Numbered from the stretch's first letter, positions 27,631 through 35,201 are shown. The stretch: DNA of 64,000 bases from CAUPWF01 sp036656615 (GCA_036656615.1 JAVXHY010000003.1:62001-126000), one strand, 5' to 3'. The notes: generated from the sequence alone by a model not told the origin. Translations and numbers: made by a program.

Positions 27631-27670
27631 TGTATTAAAACCTCATTTCATATTTACTTTGCTGTTTAGA

Positions 27671-27699
27671 ATAGTACCAGTTTTTCTTGAATATGACAA
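27671..27699 (-). promoter_or_regulatory. ttcA promoter
   Basis: On the - strand, TTGTCA (27699-27694) and TACTAT (27676-27671) are spaced by 17 bases, about 40 bases before the ttcA start. The -35 box lies next to the -35 box of the divergent acetyltransferase promoter. Confidence 0.6.
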
Positions 27700-27722
27700 G
27701 TAAATATAGTATACTATTTACT
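27687..27722 (+). promoter_or_regulatory. Acetyltransferase promoter with dyad over the -10
   Basis: TTGAAT (27687-27692) and TATACT (27710-27715) are spaced by 17 bases. The -10 lies inside a 24-base near-palindrome at 27699-27722 (AGTAAATA and TATTTACT arms), which could be a repressor site. Confidence 0.65.
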
Positions 27723-27770
27723 GATAATTATATTGAACAGATTTGTTATAAAACAAAGGAGAACATCATT

Positions 27771-28286
27771 ATGAGAGATTACGAAGTAATTTATCGCCAA
27801 CCAACCGTAGAAGATGCATCAGAGCTAGTGGCATTTTACAATGAAGTAGGGGGTGAAACATCTTTTTTGAGTTTTGAAAAAGATGAATATCCATTAGATG
27901 TAGAAGCACAAAAAATTTCTATTGAAGATACAAAAAAACAAAAGAATGCAATTATGATTCTTGCAACTGTAAATGGTAAAGTTATTGGTATTGGTACAAT
28001 TAATTCTAGTAATAAAATTAAAAGCAGACACTCAGGAGAACTTGGTATTGTTGTTGCTAACAAATATCAGGGACAGGGAATTGGAAGCGAAATCATACAG
28101 CAGTTAATAGATTGGTGTAAATCTAATGGTATCACTACGAGAATTCAACTTGATACCCGTACAGACAATGAATTAGCAGTAAAATTATACAAGAAATTTG
28201 GATTTGAAATTGAAGGAGAGTTAAAAAATTCAACTTTATTAAATGGAAAATATTACAATTTATATATTATGGGATTAATGCTTTAG
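27771..28286 (+). CDS. GNAT family N-acetyltransferase
   Basis: A 171-residue GNAT-fold acyl-CoA N-acetyltransferase. ELGIVVANKYQGQGIGSEIIQ contains the V/R/Q-x-x-G-x-G/A coenzyme A pyrophosphate loop (motif A), followed by DTRTDNELAVKLYKKFGF, the motif B stretch seen in ribosomal-protein and small-molecule acetyltransferases. The substrate cannot be told from sequence. I chose ATG 27771 because AAAGGAG at 27755-27761 is 9 bases upstream; the open frame further upstream contains the promoter and is not coding. It is flanked by its own promoter and a hairpin, a single-gene unit. Confidence 0.9.
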   Translation: MRDYEVIYRQPTVEDASELVAFYNEVGGETSFLSFEKDEYPLDVEAQKISIEDTKKQKNAIMILATVNGKVIGIGTINSSNKIKSRHSGELGIVVANKYQGQGIGSEIIQQLIDWCKSNGITTRIQLDTRTDNELAVKLYKKFGFEIEGELKNSTLLNGKYYNLYIMGLML

Positions 28287-28299
28287 AAATTCCGGGAAT

Positions 28300-28334
28300 C
28301 TAACAAGCCAGGTGTGTTGAACTTGGCTTGTTAG
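28300..28334. terminator. Hairpin between convergent acetyltransferase and recombinase genes
   Basis: CTAACAAGCCA at 28300-28310 pairs perfectly with TGGCTTGTTAG at 28324-28334 around a 13-base loop. It sits between converging stop codons. There is no T-run on either side, so if it terminates transcription it is not a classical intrinsic terminator. Confidence 0.5.
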
Positions 28335-28351
28335 GAATAAAAGCCCAATAA

Positions 28352-29410
28352 TTATTCTCTTAAGGTCACTGCACTAGCAGCTTGTTTTCGTCTGTTTTCG
28401 TCTATGGCAGCATAATGCTTCTTGGTTGTATTCACATCTTTATGTCCCAAAACATCAGCTACCAAATAAATATCACCGGTTTCTTTATAAAGGGAAGTGC
28501 CATAAGTACTTCTTAATTTATGTGGGGTGATTTTTTTATGTGGAGTAATTTGGCTGGTGTATTTTTTTACCATATTTTCAACTGCCTGAATGCCCATGCG
28601 TTTCTTCTGTGTAGATAAAAACAGTGCATTTTCATGATTACTTAAGGGACAGATACCAGCTCTAGTGGTTTCTAAATAATGTTTTAAGGCAGTTTCTACT
28701 TCTTTACCAAAATATACCACCATTTCATTACCACCTTTTCGAGTGATTTTAATTCCATTATTTTTAAAATCTACATCTTGAATATCCAAGCCTACACATT
28801 CGGAAACCCGAATCCCTGTTCCTAATAATAGGGTGACTATTGCCAAATCCCGACTCTTAGTTTTTTCATAATAGCTTTTTCGCTGGCCAGAGAGAAGATT
28901 GCCACAAGACTCAATATAATCCAATAATTCAGCTACTTCATCATCATCTAGACGGATAATTGCTTTATCATGAAGTTTTGGCATGTCAACTAGAGCAGTG
29001 GGATCATTATCAATAAAATGATGTCTATAGTAGTAGCGATAAAAACTTCGTAATGCAGACATTTTACGGGACAATCCTTTTTCGCCATTCGTAATATTTC
29101 GGTCATTTGAAGAATACACTTTGAGATATTCTTGATATTCTTCAATATCTAAAGGCTCCATTTGCTGTAAATCATTTATGGTAAATTGATTCATGTTATA
29201 ATCTTTATAAGTGGGATTATTCTCCATTAAAAAATGAAAAAATACACGAATATCATAAGCATAAGAAATTCTAGTAAGTGCGGATGACTTGGGTTCAATG
29301 GCCCGAAAAAAATCAGCCGCAAAGGAAGGCAATGTGGTTAAGATTTCCCGCAGCCGCATGGTATTGTCTATGTAGCTTTGTTCTTGGTAAGTTAAAGGTT
29401 TTTTTGTCAT
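28352..29410 (-). CDS. Tyrosine recombinase (XerC/XerD-like)
   Basis: A 352-residue tyrosine-type site-specific recombinase. The N-terminal SAM-like core-binding domain (about 1-170) is followed by the catalytic domain with GTGIRVSE (first Arg), HKLR (H297, R300), GHKDV (H323) and the nucleophile Tyr333 in KKHYAAID. The catalytic set is complete. It resembles chromosomal Xer-type recombinases, and there are no phage or transfer genes around it, so I favour a housekeeping role, possibly chromosome-dimer resolution, over an element integrase. AAGGAG is 9 bases upstream of ATG 29410. It lies directly downstream of yneA in the same orientation, but 227 bases apart. Confidence 0.9.
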   Translation of the reverse strand: MTKKPLTYQEQSYIDNTMRLREILTTLPSFAADFFRAIEPKSSALTRISYAYDIRVFFHFLMENNPTYKDYNMNQFTINDLQQMEPLDIEEYQEYLKVYSSNDRNITNGEKGLSRKMSALRSFYRYYYRHHFIDNDPTALVDMPKLHDKAIIRLDDDEVAELLDYIESCGNLLSGQRKSYYEKTKSRDLAIVTLLLGTGIRVSECVGLDIQDVDFKNNGIKITRKGGNEMVVYFGKEVETALKHYLETTRAGICPLSNHENALFLSTQKKRMGIQAVENMVKKYTSQITPHKKITPHKLRSTYGTSLYKETGDIYLVADVLGHKDVNTTKKHYAAIDENRRKQAASAVTLRE

Positions 29411-29551
29411 AATAAGAGGCTCCTTTTTATAAAAACTTATTATTATATATATCTATTGGAAAAATCGGTATTTGTAGTATAGATCTATTTTGTTAATTTA
29501 CAGTCTACTCTTTAAATCAAGTGGTGTCAATTGGTTTCTTATAATTCATTT

Positions 29552-29582
29552 ATAAAATAGGACTATAAAAGCCCTATTTTAT
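29552..29582 (-). terminator. Hairpin downstream of the yneA-like gene
   Basis: ATAAAATAGG at 29552-29561 pairs with CCTATTTTAT at 29573-29582 around an 11-base loop. It could end the yneA-like transcript, although the T-rich tract on that strand is short. The rest of 29411-29637 holds no gene; a TATAAT-like hexamer near 29435-29445 (- strand) may belong to the recombinase promoter. Confidence 0.45.
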
Positions 29583-29637
29583 GTAAAATATGGGGAACTA
29601 TTTGAGGAGATAAAATCAATAAATTAAATCATCGAAG

Positions 29638-30009
29638 CTATAGAGTTTTCTCATTATAAGATATAGTTAAATATTGTTCTGCTTGAATATCATCACTATA
29701 TAAGGAATTAATTTGCTTTAATTCCTGAATATATTCTGTGGTTGACACAAGTTCTTTGTTTCTATATTCATTTGCAATGCTCCACAAGGTGTCACCTTCT
29801 TTGATTTCTATACTTTTATAGCATTTATTAGATTGATTGGCTGTTATATTTGTTATTTCATTCTTGTCGTGTGCATCAGATAAAAAACTACCAAAAGAAA
29901 TATTAAAAATTATAATAACGGTTACTACGATCAATATTGCAATAGATTTTTTATTCATGAATTGTAGGGTCTTTCGGTTAACTAACTTATTTTTTCTTTG
30001 TTTGTTCAT
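29638..30009 (-). CDS. LysM-domain membrane protein, YneA-like SOS division inhibitor
   Basis: A 123-residue protein with a basic cytoplasmic N-terminus (1-20), a membrane segment (about 21-40) and an extracytoplasmic LysM domain (about 66-120; EGDTLWSIANEYR ... YIQELKQINSL ... YLTI). This architecture, and its position divergent from lexA with LexA boxes in its promoter, match B. subtilis YneA, which delays septation after DNA damage. Sequence similarity beyond LysM is modest, so the function rests mainly on context. AGGAGG lies 9 bases upstream of ATG 30009. Confidence 0.82.
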   Translation of the reverse strand: MNKQRKNKLVNRKTLQFMNKKSIAILIVVTVIIIFNISFGSFLSDAHDKNEITNITANQSNKCYKSIEIKEGDTLWSIANEYRNKELVSTTEYIQELKQINSLYSDDIQAEQYLTISYNEKTL

Positions 30010-30040
30010 TATATGATTCCTCCTATATTATATTTTAAAA

Positions 30041-30138
30041 CGAACAGTTGTTCTATCTGCTATTAGTATAAAACAAGAACAGATGTTTGTCAATTGAATT
30101 CGGTAAAAAATCGAACATATTTTCTAAACATTTGTTTG
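30041..30138. promoter_or_regulatory. Cluster of four LexA (SOS) boxes
   Basis: Matches to the Gram-positive LexA box GAAC-N4-GTTC: GAACAGTTGTTC at 30042-30053 (perfect), GAACAGATGTTT at 30077-30088, GAACATATTTTC at 30113-30124 and AAACATTTGTTT at 30126-30137 (one or two mismatches). One sits inside the yneA promoter, one downstream of its -10, and one on the lexA -35. Confidence 0.88.
30065..30093 (-). promoter_or_regulatory. yneA-like gene promoter
   Basis: On the - strand a consensus TTGACA (30093-30088) is 17 bases from TATACT (30070-30065). A LexA box lies in the spacer and touches the -35 hexamer, so binding would block RNA polymerase. Confidence 0.85.
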
Positions 30139-30159
30139 CTTTTTGTTTTGACCTATGAT
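30132..30159 (+). promoter_or_regulatory. lexA promoter
   Basis: TTGTTT (30132-30137) and TATGAT (30154-30159) are spaced by 16 bases, and the -35 is covered by a LexA-box-like sequence, as expected for autoregulation. A TTGACC at 30148 has no matching -10 at the right distance. Confidence 0.6.
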
Positions 30160-30187
30160 AAAATATTTTTACAAGGGAGGATTTACT

Positions 30188-30802
30188 ATGTCACAAGGTA
30201 AAATAACTAAAAAACAGGAAGATATATTGCAATATATAAAGTCTGAAATTTTAGAACGTGGATATCCACCGGCAGTAAGGGAGATTTGTGAGGCAGTCAA
30301 CTTAAGATCGACCTCTTCTGTCCACTCACATTTAGAAACTTTAGAAAAAAATGGTTATATTAGACGTGACCCGACGAAACCAAGGGCCATTGAGATTATG
30401 GATGATACTTTTAATTTAACAAGGAGAGAAATGGTGAATGTGCCGATTATTGGTGATGTTGCTGCAGGGGAACCAATCCTTGCCCAGGAAAATATTAAGA
30501 ATTATTTTCCTATTCCAGTTGAAATGATGCCAAATAGTGAGACTTTTATGTTAACTGTCAAAGGTGAAAGTATGATTAATGCTGGAATTTTAAGTGGGGA
30601 TTTAATTTTGGTTGAACAACAGCAATTTGCACATAATGGTGACATAGTTGTTGCACTGATTGAAGACGGTGCTACTGTAAAAACATTTTATAAAGAAGAT
30701 GGTTATGTTCGTCTTCAGCCTGAGAATGACAATATGGATCCTATTATTGTAACGGATATATCCATTTTAGGAAAAGTAATTGGTGTATTTCGATTTTTTT
30801 AA
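30188..30802 (+). CDS. lexA: SOS response repressor LexA
   Basis: A 204-residue LexA. The N-terminal winged helix (about 1-70) includes PPAVREICEAVNLRSTSSVHSHL. The self-cleavage site is Ala93-Gly94 (GDVAAGEP), and the catalytic dyad is Ser128 (KGESMIN) and Lys165 (GATVKTF), so the protein should be RecA-activated for autocleavage. The start is ATG 30188, with AAGGGAGG at 30173-30180; an in-frame ATG at 30155 lies in the -10 box. It is autoregulated through the LexA boxes upstream and divergent from the yneA-like gene, as in B. subtilis. Confidence 0.97.
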   Translation: MSQGKITKKQEDILQYIKSEILERGYPPAVREICEAVNLRSTSSVHSHLETLEKNGYIRRDPTKPRAIEIMDDTFNLTRREMVNVPIIGDVAAGEPILAQENIKNYFPIPVEMMPNSETFMLTVKGESMINAGILSGDLILVEQQQFAHNGDIVVALIEDGATVKTFYKEDGYVRLQPENDNMDPIIVTDISILGKVIGVFRFF

Positions 30803-30856
30803 CCTCATCAAGAAATAGCGAAGCGTATTTTGAATATTCACCTTGACTACGACGTG
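30801..30856. repeat. Intergenic repeat copy B
   Basis: The sequence starting at the lexA stop codon aligns with copy A at 19803-19856 (AACCTcATCAAG, CGAAGCG, AATAT, TTGACT in the same order and spacing, with a two-base gap). It contains TCAAG/CTTGA arms (30809-30813, 30842-30846) and the palindrome TGAATATTCA at 30831-30840. Confidence 0.5.
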
Positions 30857-30870
30857 TAACTTGACAATAT

Positions 30871-30920
30871 ATAAAAAGCTACCACTTTCCAGCATAGCTG
30901 CTGTAGTGATAGCTTTTTAT
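30871..30920. terminator. Bidirectional terminator between lexA and rsfS
   Basis: ATAAAAAGCTACCACT at 30871-30886 pairs with AGTGATAGCTTTTTAT at 30905-30920 with a single mismatch; the A/T ends supply a T-run in both directions for the converging genes. Confidence 0.88.
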
Positions 30921-30921
30921 T

Positions 30922-31287
30922 TTAGTTTAATGCATTGATTTCAATAGTTTTTCCATCGTGCCAAATTCTTTCCAAATTATAAAACAATCGATTCTCTTTA
31001 TCAAATACATGAACAATAATATCTGCAAAATCTAGTAAAACCCAGCTTCCTGAGCCGTATCCTTCTCTTTGCTTTACATGATAGCCAGCTTTGTTTAGTT
31101 CGTTTTCAACATTATCTACCAATGCGCGAACTTGACTTTCGTTTGTACCATTTGCAATAATAAAATAATCGGCTAAAATGGAAACATCTGAGATATCTAT
31201 AATTCGGATATCCTCTCCCTTTTTTTCTTCTAGTGCCTGATAGGCAATACGTGCCATTTGTTTGGATATTTCTTTAGATCCTTCCAT
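30922..31287 (-). CDS. rsfS: Ribosomal silencing factor RsfS
   Basis: A 121-residue RsfS/Iojap protein that binds L14 on the 50S subunit and blocks joining with 30S in starvation. IDISDVSILADYFIIANGTNESQ and GSWVLLDFADIIVHVF are family hallmarks. AAGGAGG precedes ATG 31287. It is the last gene of the obgE-yhbY-nadD-yqeK-rsfS series, a common Firmicutes order. Confidence 0.97.
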   Translation of the reverse strand: MEGSKEISKQMARIAYQALEEKKGEDIRIIDISDVSILADYFIIANGTNESQVRALVDNVENELNKAGYHVKQREGYGSGSWVLLDFADIIVHVFDKENRLFYNLERIWHDGKTIEINALN

Positions 31288-31304
31288 GTGTTTCCTCCTT
31301 GTAA

Positions 31305-31880
31305 TTATCTGTTTTGTTTTTCCTTATAATATTGATAGGTCATTTCTGTCATAGGATCAATTGTCTTGTTTATTTTATTCAAATATATCAATGTGTTTTC
31401 TAATATCAGCATGATTGCTTCGTCCATATCATGGAAAGCTAAGCTGCGAATTAGTTTCAGACCGGGTAATTCCTTCCTTCCAGGTTCAATATAATCAGCA
31501 ATGAATATAAGCTGTTCCAAAGTAGTCATAGAGGGCCGACCTGTTGTATGGTTTGCAATAGCATTTAGAATTGTTTCATCAGAAATGTGATAATAGGAAC
31601 TGGCTAAATATGCTCCTAATTTGGCATGAACCAACACAGGATTCTTAAACTCGGATGGATTCAGTTCTATATGATATTCTTCGCAGAGTTTGTATTTTTC
31701 TGCATTGGGAATACATTTTGCACAATCATGTAGTAATCCGGCCAGCATCGATTTTTCCATATCTATTTCGTGACTCATTGCTAAAGCTGCAGCGGTGTAC
31801 ATTACACCGATTGTATGACAATATCGATCTTTGTCAAGATTAATTCGTAATTCTTTTTGTATTTCTTTTAAACTTTTCAT
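31305..31880 (-). CDS. yqeK: YqeK family HD-domain hydrolase (symmetrical Ap4A hydrolase)
   Basis: A 191-residue HD-domain phosphohydrolase. YCHTIGVMYTAAALA supplies the first metal-binding His, LLHDCAKCI the HD pair, and VLVHAKLGAYLA a further His. YqeK proteins split diadenosine tetraphosphate to ADP in Gram-positive bacteria. It follows nadD with only a few bases between, so the start ATG 31880 relies on an AAGGA within the nadD end region, 12 bases upstream. Confidence 0.93.
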   Translation of the reverse strand: MKSLKEIQKELRINLDKDRYCHTIGVMYTAAALAMSHEIDMEKSMLAGLLHDCAKCIPNAEKYKLCEEYHIELNPSEFKNPVLVHAKLGAYLASSYYHISDETILNAIANHTTGRPSMTTLEQLIFIADYIEPGRKELPGLKLIRSLAFHDMDEAIMLILENTLIYLNKINKTIDPMTEMTYQYYKEKQNR

Positions 31881-31885
31881 ATTCT

Positions 31886-32503
31886 TTATATATCCTTATA
31901 CAAATGATGCGCTGTTATATATTCATTCACTTTATCTGGGACCATATAACGGATGGAATAACTCTTTTTTACTCGATCTCTAATCGTGCTTGAAGAAATT
32001 TCTAGTAAAGGAGCAGATAGTAATTCAATCTTAGCACCATATTTCAATCCTAGATATTCTATTTGATTTTGCATATTATCAACGCATTTATCATCACGGA
32101 ATGCTGCTAGTACAATACAGGTTTGGAAGAGACGTTTCGGATTTTTCCATTTTTCAATTGAAAATAAAGAATCAGCGCCTACTATAAAGTAAAATTCATC
32201 ATTTGGATAAAGCTGGTGAAATGTTTCCATTGTTTCATATGAATATGCTATCTTTGCGCGTTCTAATCCTTCTATTTCATAAAGAGAAATAGCAAAATGT
32301 TCCACATCTTCTATGGCGCATTTTGTCATTTCTATTCGATGCATAATATTTGTATCCATTAATTGATTTGATTTGTGTGGAGGATTTCCGTTTGGCAGGA
32401 ACCATACTGTATCTAATCCATATGCCTCATAAGCAAATTCACCCAGCATTAAATGTCCGATATGAATGGGATCAAAAGTACCACCCATAATTCCGATTCT
32501 CAT
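31886..32503 (-). CDS. nadD: Nicotinate-nucleotide adenylyltransferase
   Basis: NadD transfers AMP from ATP to nicotinate mononucleotide in NAD synthesis. The 205-residue protein has GGTFDPIHIGHL at residues 7-18 with the HxGH nucleotidyltransferase motif, LPNGNPPHK for nucleotide binding, and SSSTIRDRV near the C-terminus. It is linked to yqeK downstream and yhbY upstream, the usual order. Confidence 0.97.
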   Translation of the reverse strand: MRIGIMGGTFDPIHIGHLMLGEFAYEAYGLDTVWFLPNGNPPHKSNQLMDTNIMHRIEMTKCAIEDVEHFAISLYEIEGLERAKIAYSYETMETFHQLYPNDEFYFIVGADSLFSIEKWKNPKRLFQTCIVLAAFRDDKCVDNMQNQIEYLGLKYGAKIELLSAPLLEISSSTIRDRVKKSYSIRYMVPDKVNEYITAHHLYKDI

Positions 32504-32528
32504 AGATTTTCTCCTTGATATAAATTCT

Positions 32529-32822
32529 TTAATTTGGAAGTTGAATTCGCTTTTTATTATCTTTGCCTTCTTTATACAATACTATTTTTTTTCCAATTAC
32601 TTGTACCACTTCTGAGTGGGTACGCTCTGCAACTATTTGAGCAATTTCCTTAGGATCATCTAAACAGTTTTGCAGTACACTTACTTTAATTAATTCTCTT
32701 GCAAGCAGTGCCTCACCTATGGCTTCTGTTAAGGAAGGTGTCATGCTTGATTTTCCTACTTGAAAGATAGGATCCATTGTCATTGCCAAACTTTTTAAAT
32801 AAGCTCTTTGTTTTGTTGTCAT
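32529..32822 (-). CDS. yhbY: YhbY family CRM-domain RNA-binding protein
   Basis: A 97-residue single CRM domain protein that associates with pre-50S particles. It begins MTTKQRAYLKSLA and has PIFQVGKSSMTPSL, containing the GKxG-like loop in modified form, and the C-terminal VVQVIGKKIVLYKE. It sits between obgE and nadD as in many Firmicutes. Confidence 0.95.
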   Translation of the reverse strand: MTTKQRAYLKSLAMTMDPIFQVGKSSMTPSLTEAIGEALLARELIKVSVLQNCLDDPKEIAQIVAERTHSEVVQVIGKKIVLYKEGKDNKKRIQLPN

Positions 32823-32837
32823 AATATGATGCTCCTT

Positions 32838-34124
32838 CTATTTATAATAATCAAATTGGAATCCATACATGCGTACAGTATCGCCCTCTTCTATTCCCGC
32901 TTTTTCTAATTCATCTAATATGCCGCCTTCTTTAAGGAATTTTTGAAAGAACAAGAACCCTTTTTCAGAATCTATATTAGTATATCCAAGCATTTTCTCA
33001 ATTTTAGGGCCTTCTACTACGAACATATCATCCTCATGTTCTACGGTAAATGGTAAATCGATATGAATAAATTCTTCTCCCGGAAAATATTCCTGCTCAA
33101 AGACTATCGGTTCTGTATCTAATGTCTTTAGCTGTTCTCTTACATAATATAGAAGCTCCTGAATACCTGCGCCACTAACACCTGATATGGGAAATACTTT
33201 TATTCCTTGTGGTTCAAATTCTAATTTTAATAATTCTACAGGATCTTCATCTTCTTTATAGATTAAATCAGTCTTATTTGCTGCAATTACTTGTGGGCGA
33301 TCTGCAATTTGCTCGTTATAGGCTTTTAATTCAGCATTTATTTTATATACATCATCAATGGGATCGCGACCTTCTGAAGACGCGGCATCTACAACGTGTA
33401 TCATCATTTTAGTACGTTCAATATGACGTAAAAATTCATGCCCAAGACCGATGCCATTGGAAGCACCTTCGATAAGTCCTGGAATATCTGCAATTACAAA
33501 TCCGTCTAAACCATCTCCAAAATCAACAACTCCTAGATTTGGATTTAATGTAGTAAAATGATAATTAGCTATTTTGGGTGTAGCATTTGTCACGCGTGAT
33601 AAAAATGTGGATTTACCTACATTAGGAAATCCGATTAATCCAACATCAGCAATGACTTTTAATTCTAAATTAACCCATAACTCCTGGGAGCTTTTTCCCG
33701 GTTGTGCGTATTTTGGAGCCTGCATGGTAGCTGTTGCAAAATGTTGATTCCCCAATCCACCTTTTCCACCTGTTAATACCACTTGACGTTTATTTTCACC
33801 AGACATATCAGCAATAACCTTGTTTGTTTCTAATTCTCGAATAACCGTTCCTTCAGGAACTCTTAAAATAAGATCATCAGAATCTTTTCCGTGACATTTC
33901 TTTTTGCCACCATTTTCTCCATCCAAAGCAGAAAATTTTCTTTTGTGACGGTAGTCAGCTAACGTATTTAGTCCTTCATCAATCTCAAAGATAATGTCTC
34001 CACCACGTCCCCCGTCTCCGCCGTCAGGCCCACCATTGGGAATATAAAGCTCGCGGCGAAAACTTGCATGTCCATCACCACCTTTTCCTGATCTTATATA
34101 AATCTTTGCTCTATCTGCAAACAT
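32838..34124 (-). CDS. obgE: GTPase Obg/CgtA
   Basis: A 428-residue Obg-family GTPase needed for 50S assembly and, in spore formers, for stress and sporulation signalling. The glycine-rich Obg fold (1-158; SGKGGDGHASFRRE, GGDGGRGGDI) is followed by the G domain (GFPNVGKSTFLS, DIPGL, NKTD) and a C-terminal OCT domain (about 345-428). It has a candidate promoter of its own and is separated from rpmA by a strong terminator. Confidence 0.98.
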   Translation of the reverse strand: MFADRAKIYIRSGKGGDGHASFRRELYIPNGGPDGGDGGRGGDIIFEIDEGLNTLADYRHKRKFSALDGENGGKKKCHGKDSDDLILRVPEGTVIRELETNKVIADMSGENKRQVVLTGGKGGLGNQHFATATMQAPKYAQPGKSSQELWVNLELKVIADVGLIGFPNVGKSTFLSRVTNATPKIANYHFTTLNPNLGVVDFGDGLDGFVIADIPGLIEGASNGIGLGHEFLRHIERTKMMIHVVDAASSEGRDPIDDVYKINAELKAYNEQIADRPQVIAANKTDLIYKEDEDPVELLKLEFEPQGIKVFPISGVSGAGIQELLYYVREQLKTLDTEPIVFEQEYFPGEEFIHIDLPFTVEHEDDMFVVEGPKIEKMLGYTNIDSEKGFLFFQKFLKEGGILDELEKAGIEEGDTVRMYGFQFDYYK

Positions 34125-34145
34125 ATTTTTTCCCTTTCATTACAT

Positions 34146-34174
34146 ATAATTAAATATATTGGCTAGTTTTCCAA
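34146..34174 (-). promoter_or_regulatory. Candidate obgE promoter
   Basis: On the - strand TTGGAA (34174-34169) is 17 bases from AATTAT (34151-34146). An ATATTGG/CCAATAT inverted repeat overlaps the -35. The -10 is only a partial match. Confidence 0.45.
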
Positions 34175-34192
34175 TATCATACATCTATTATT

Positions 34193-34231
34193 TAAAAAAA
34201 ACAAGGCTTCAAACCAAGAAGATTTGAAGCC
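34193..34231 (-). terminator. Terminator after rpmA
   Basis: On the - strand GGCTTCAAA (34231-34223) pairs with TTTGAAGCC (34213-34205) around a 9-base loop, followed by a long T-run (complement of 34193-34203). It closes the rplU-prp-rpmA unit before obgE. Confidence 0.92.
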
Positions 34232-34256
34232 AAATGTCTATTCATTCATAAAATTC

Positions 34257-34544
34257 TTATTCTGCTATTACAGGATAGATAGAAACTTGTTTCTTATCTC
34301 TTCCTTTTCTTTCAAATCTTACAACGCCGTCTTTTAATGCGAATAAAGTATCATCTCCACCACGTCCTACATTAGTACCTGGGTGAATCTTTGTTCCACG
34401 TTGTCTGTAAAGAATGTTTCCAGCTTTTACAAATTGTCCGTCAGCTCTTTTCGCACCTAATCTTTTAGATTCAGAGTCTCTACCATTTCGAGTAGAACCA
34501 ACTCCTTTTTTATGAGCGAAAAATTGAAGGTTTAATTTCATCAT
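34257..34544 (-). CDS. rpmA: 50S ribosomal protein L27
   Basis: L27 (95 residues as encoded). The N-terminus MMKLNLQFFAHKKGVGS carries the Firmicutes extension: LNLQFF is removed by the Prp protease to expose AHKKG, whose basic tail reaches the peptidyl-transferase centre. The rest (KRADGQFVKAGNILYRQRGT) is highly conserved. AGGAGG is 8 bases upstream of the first of two adjacent ATGs. The processing enzyme is encoded next door. Confidence 0.98.
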   Translation of the reverse strand: MMKLNLQFFAHKKGVGSTRNGRDSESKRLGAKRADGQFVKAGNILYRQRGTKIHPGTNVGRGGDDTLFALKDGVVRFERKGRDKKQVSIYPVIAE

Positions 34545-34547
34545 TTT

Positions 34548-34880
34548 TTACACCTCCTCGAATGTCATATCGATATATTGTTCATAGTTTTCATCATTTG
34601 CCATTTCTTCTAATCCAAGAATCATGGCCTTTAAAAGTAATGTAGATTCATCTGAAGGGTTCCCATTTATTGAAAAATCTATTATACCATCTTCATCGTC
34701 TGAAACCATAGTTGTTTCATCTGGTAAAAATTTATCAATTGAATTGATTGTATTAATAATCAATACGGAAGCTGCTGCACATACAATATCTTGTCCTTTT
34801 ATATTGGCGCCTGCATGTCCCACTGCTTTAAAACCTACACATTCATGCTTTGAATTTTTAAGTATTGTTACTTTAATCAT
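34548..34880 (-). CDS. prp: Ribosomal-processing cysteine protease Prp
   Basis: A 110-residue Prp protease that removes the N-terminal extension of L27. The catalytic His lies in VGHAG (about His22) and Cys in DIVCAAAS (about Cys34), the standard spacing. The gene is wedged between rplU and rpmA with only a few bases on either side, the conserved order, and the L27 here has the matching cleavage site. Confidence 0.96.
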   Translation of the reverse strand: MIKVTILKNSKHECVGFKAVGHAGANIKGQDIVCAAASVLIINTINSIDKFLPDETTMVSDDEDGIIDFSINGNPSDESTLLLKAMILGLEEMANDENYEQYIDMTFEEV

Positions 34881-34892
34881 ATGGACTCCATA

Positions 34893-35201
34893 CTAAGCAT
34901 TGATTTTTTCAATCTTAACTGCTGTAAATTGTTGTCTATGACCATTTTTGTTATGGTATCCAGTTTTTCTCTTATACTTGTAGACGATTACTTTCTTTCC
35001 TTTACCGTCTCCAATTACAGAAGCTGTAACTGTTGCTCCACTTACTGTTGGACTTCCAACTTTCATTTCTGAATCACTTACTGCAAGTACTTGGTCAAAT
35101 GTGAATGTTTCTCCAGCTTCAACACCAAGTTTCTCTACTTTAATGATATCGCCTTCGGCTACTTTGTACTGTTTACCACCTGTTGCTATAATTGCGTACA
35201 T
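34893..35201 (-). CDS. rplU: 50S ribosomal protein L21
   Basis: L21, 102 residues, starting MYAIIATGGKQYKV and ending with the basic KYKRKTGYHNKNGHRQ stretch that binds 23S rRNA. The start ATG 35201 has TAGGAGGTGCC just upstream; the frame stays open for ten more codons toward 35231, but that part overlaps the leader and is not conserved. It is the first gene of the rplU-prp-rpmA operon. Confidence 0.97.
   Translation of the reverse strand: MYAIIATGGKQYKVAEGDIIKVEKLGVEAGETFTFDQVLAVSDSEMKVGSPTVSGATVTASVIGDGKGKKVIVYKYKRKTGYHNKNGHRQQFTAVKIEKINA

Noticed and set aside
28352..30009. Integrase as the edge of a prophage or genomic island
   Set aside because: No att repeats, phage or conjugation genes, tRNA or change of base composition nearby; neighbours are core genes.
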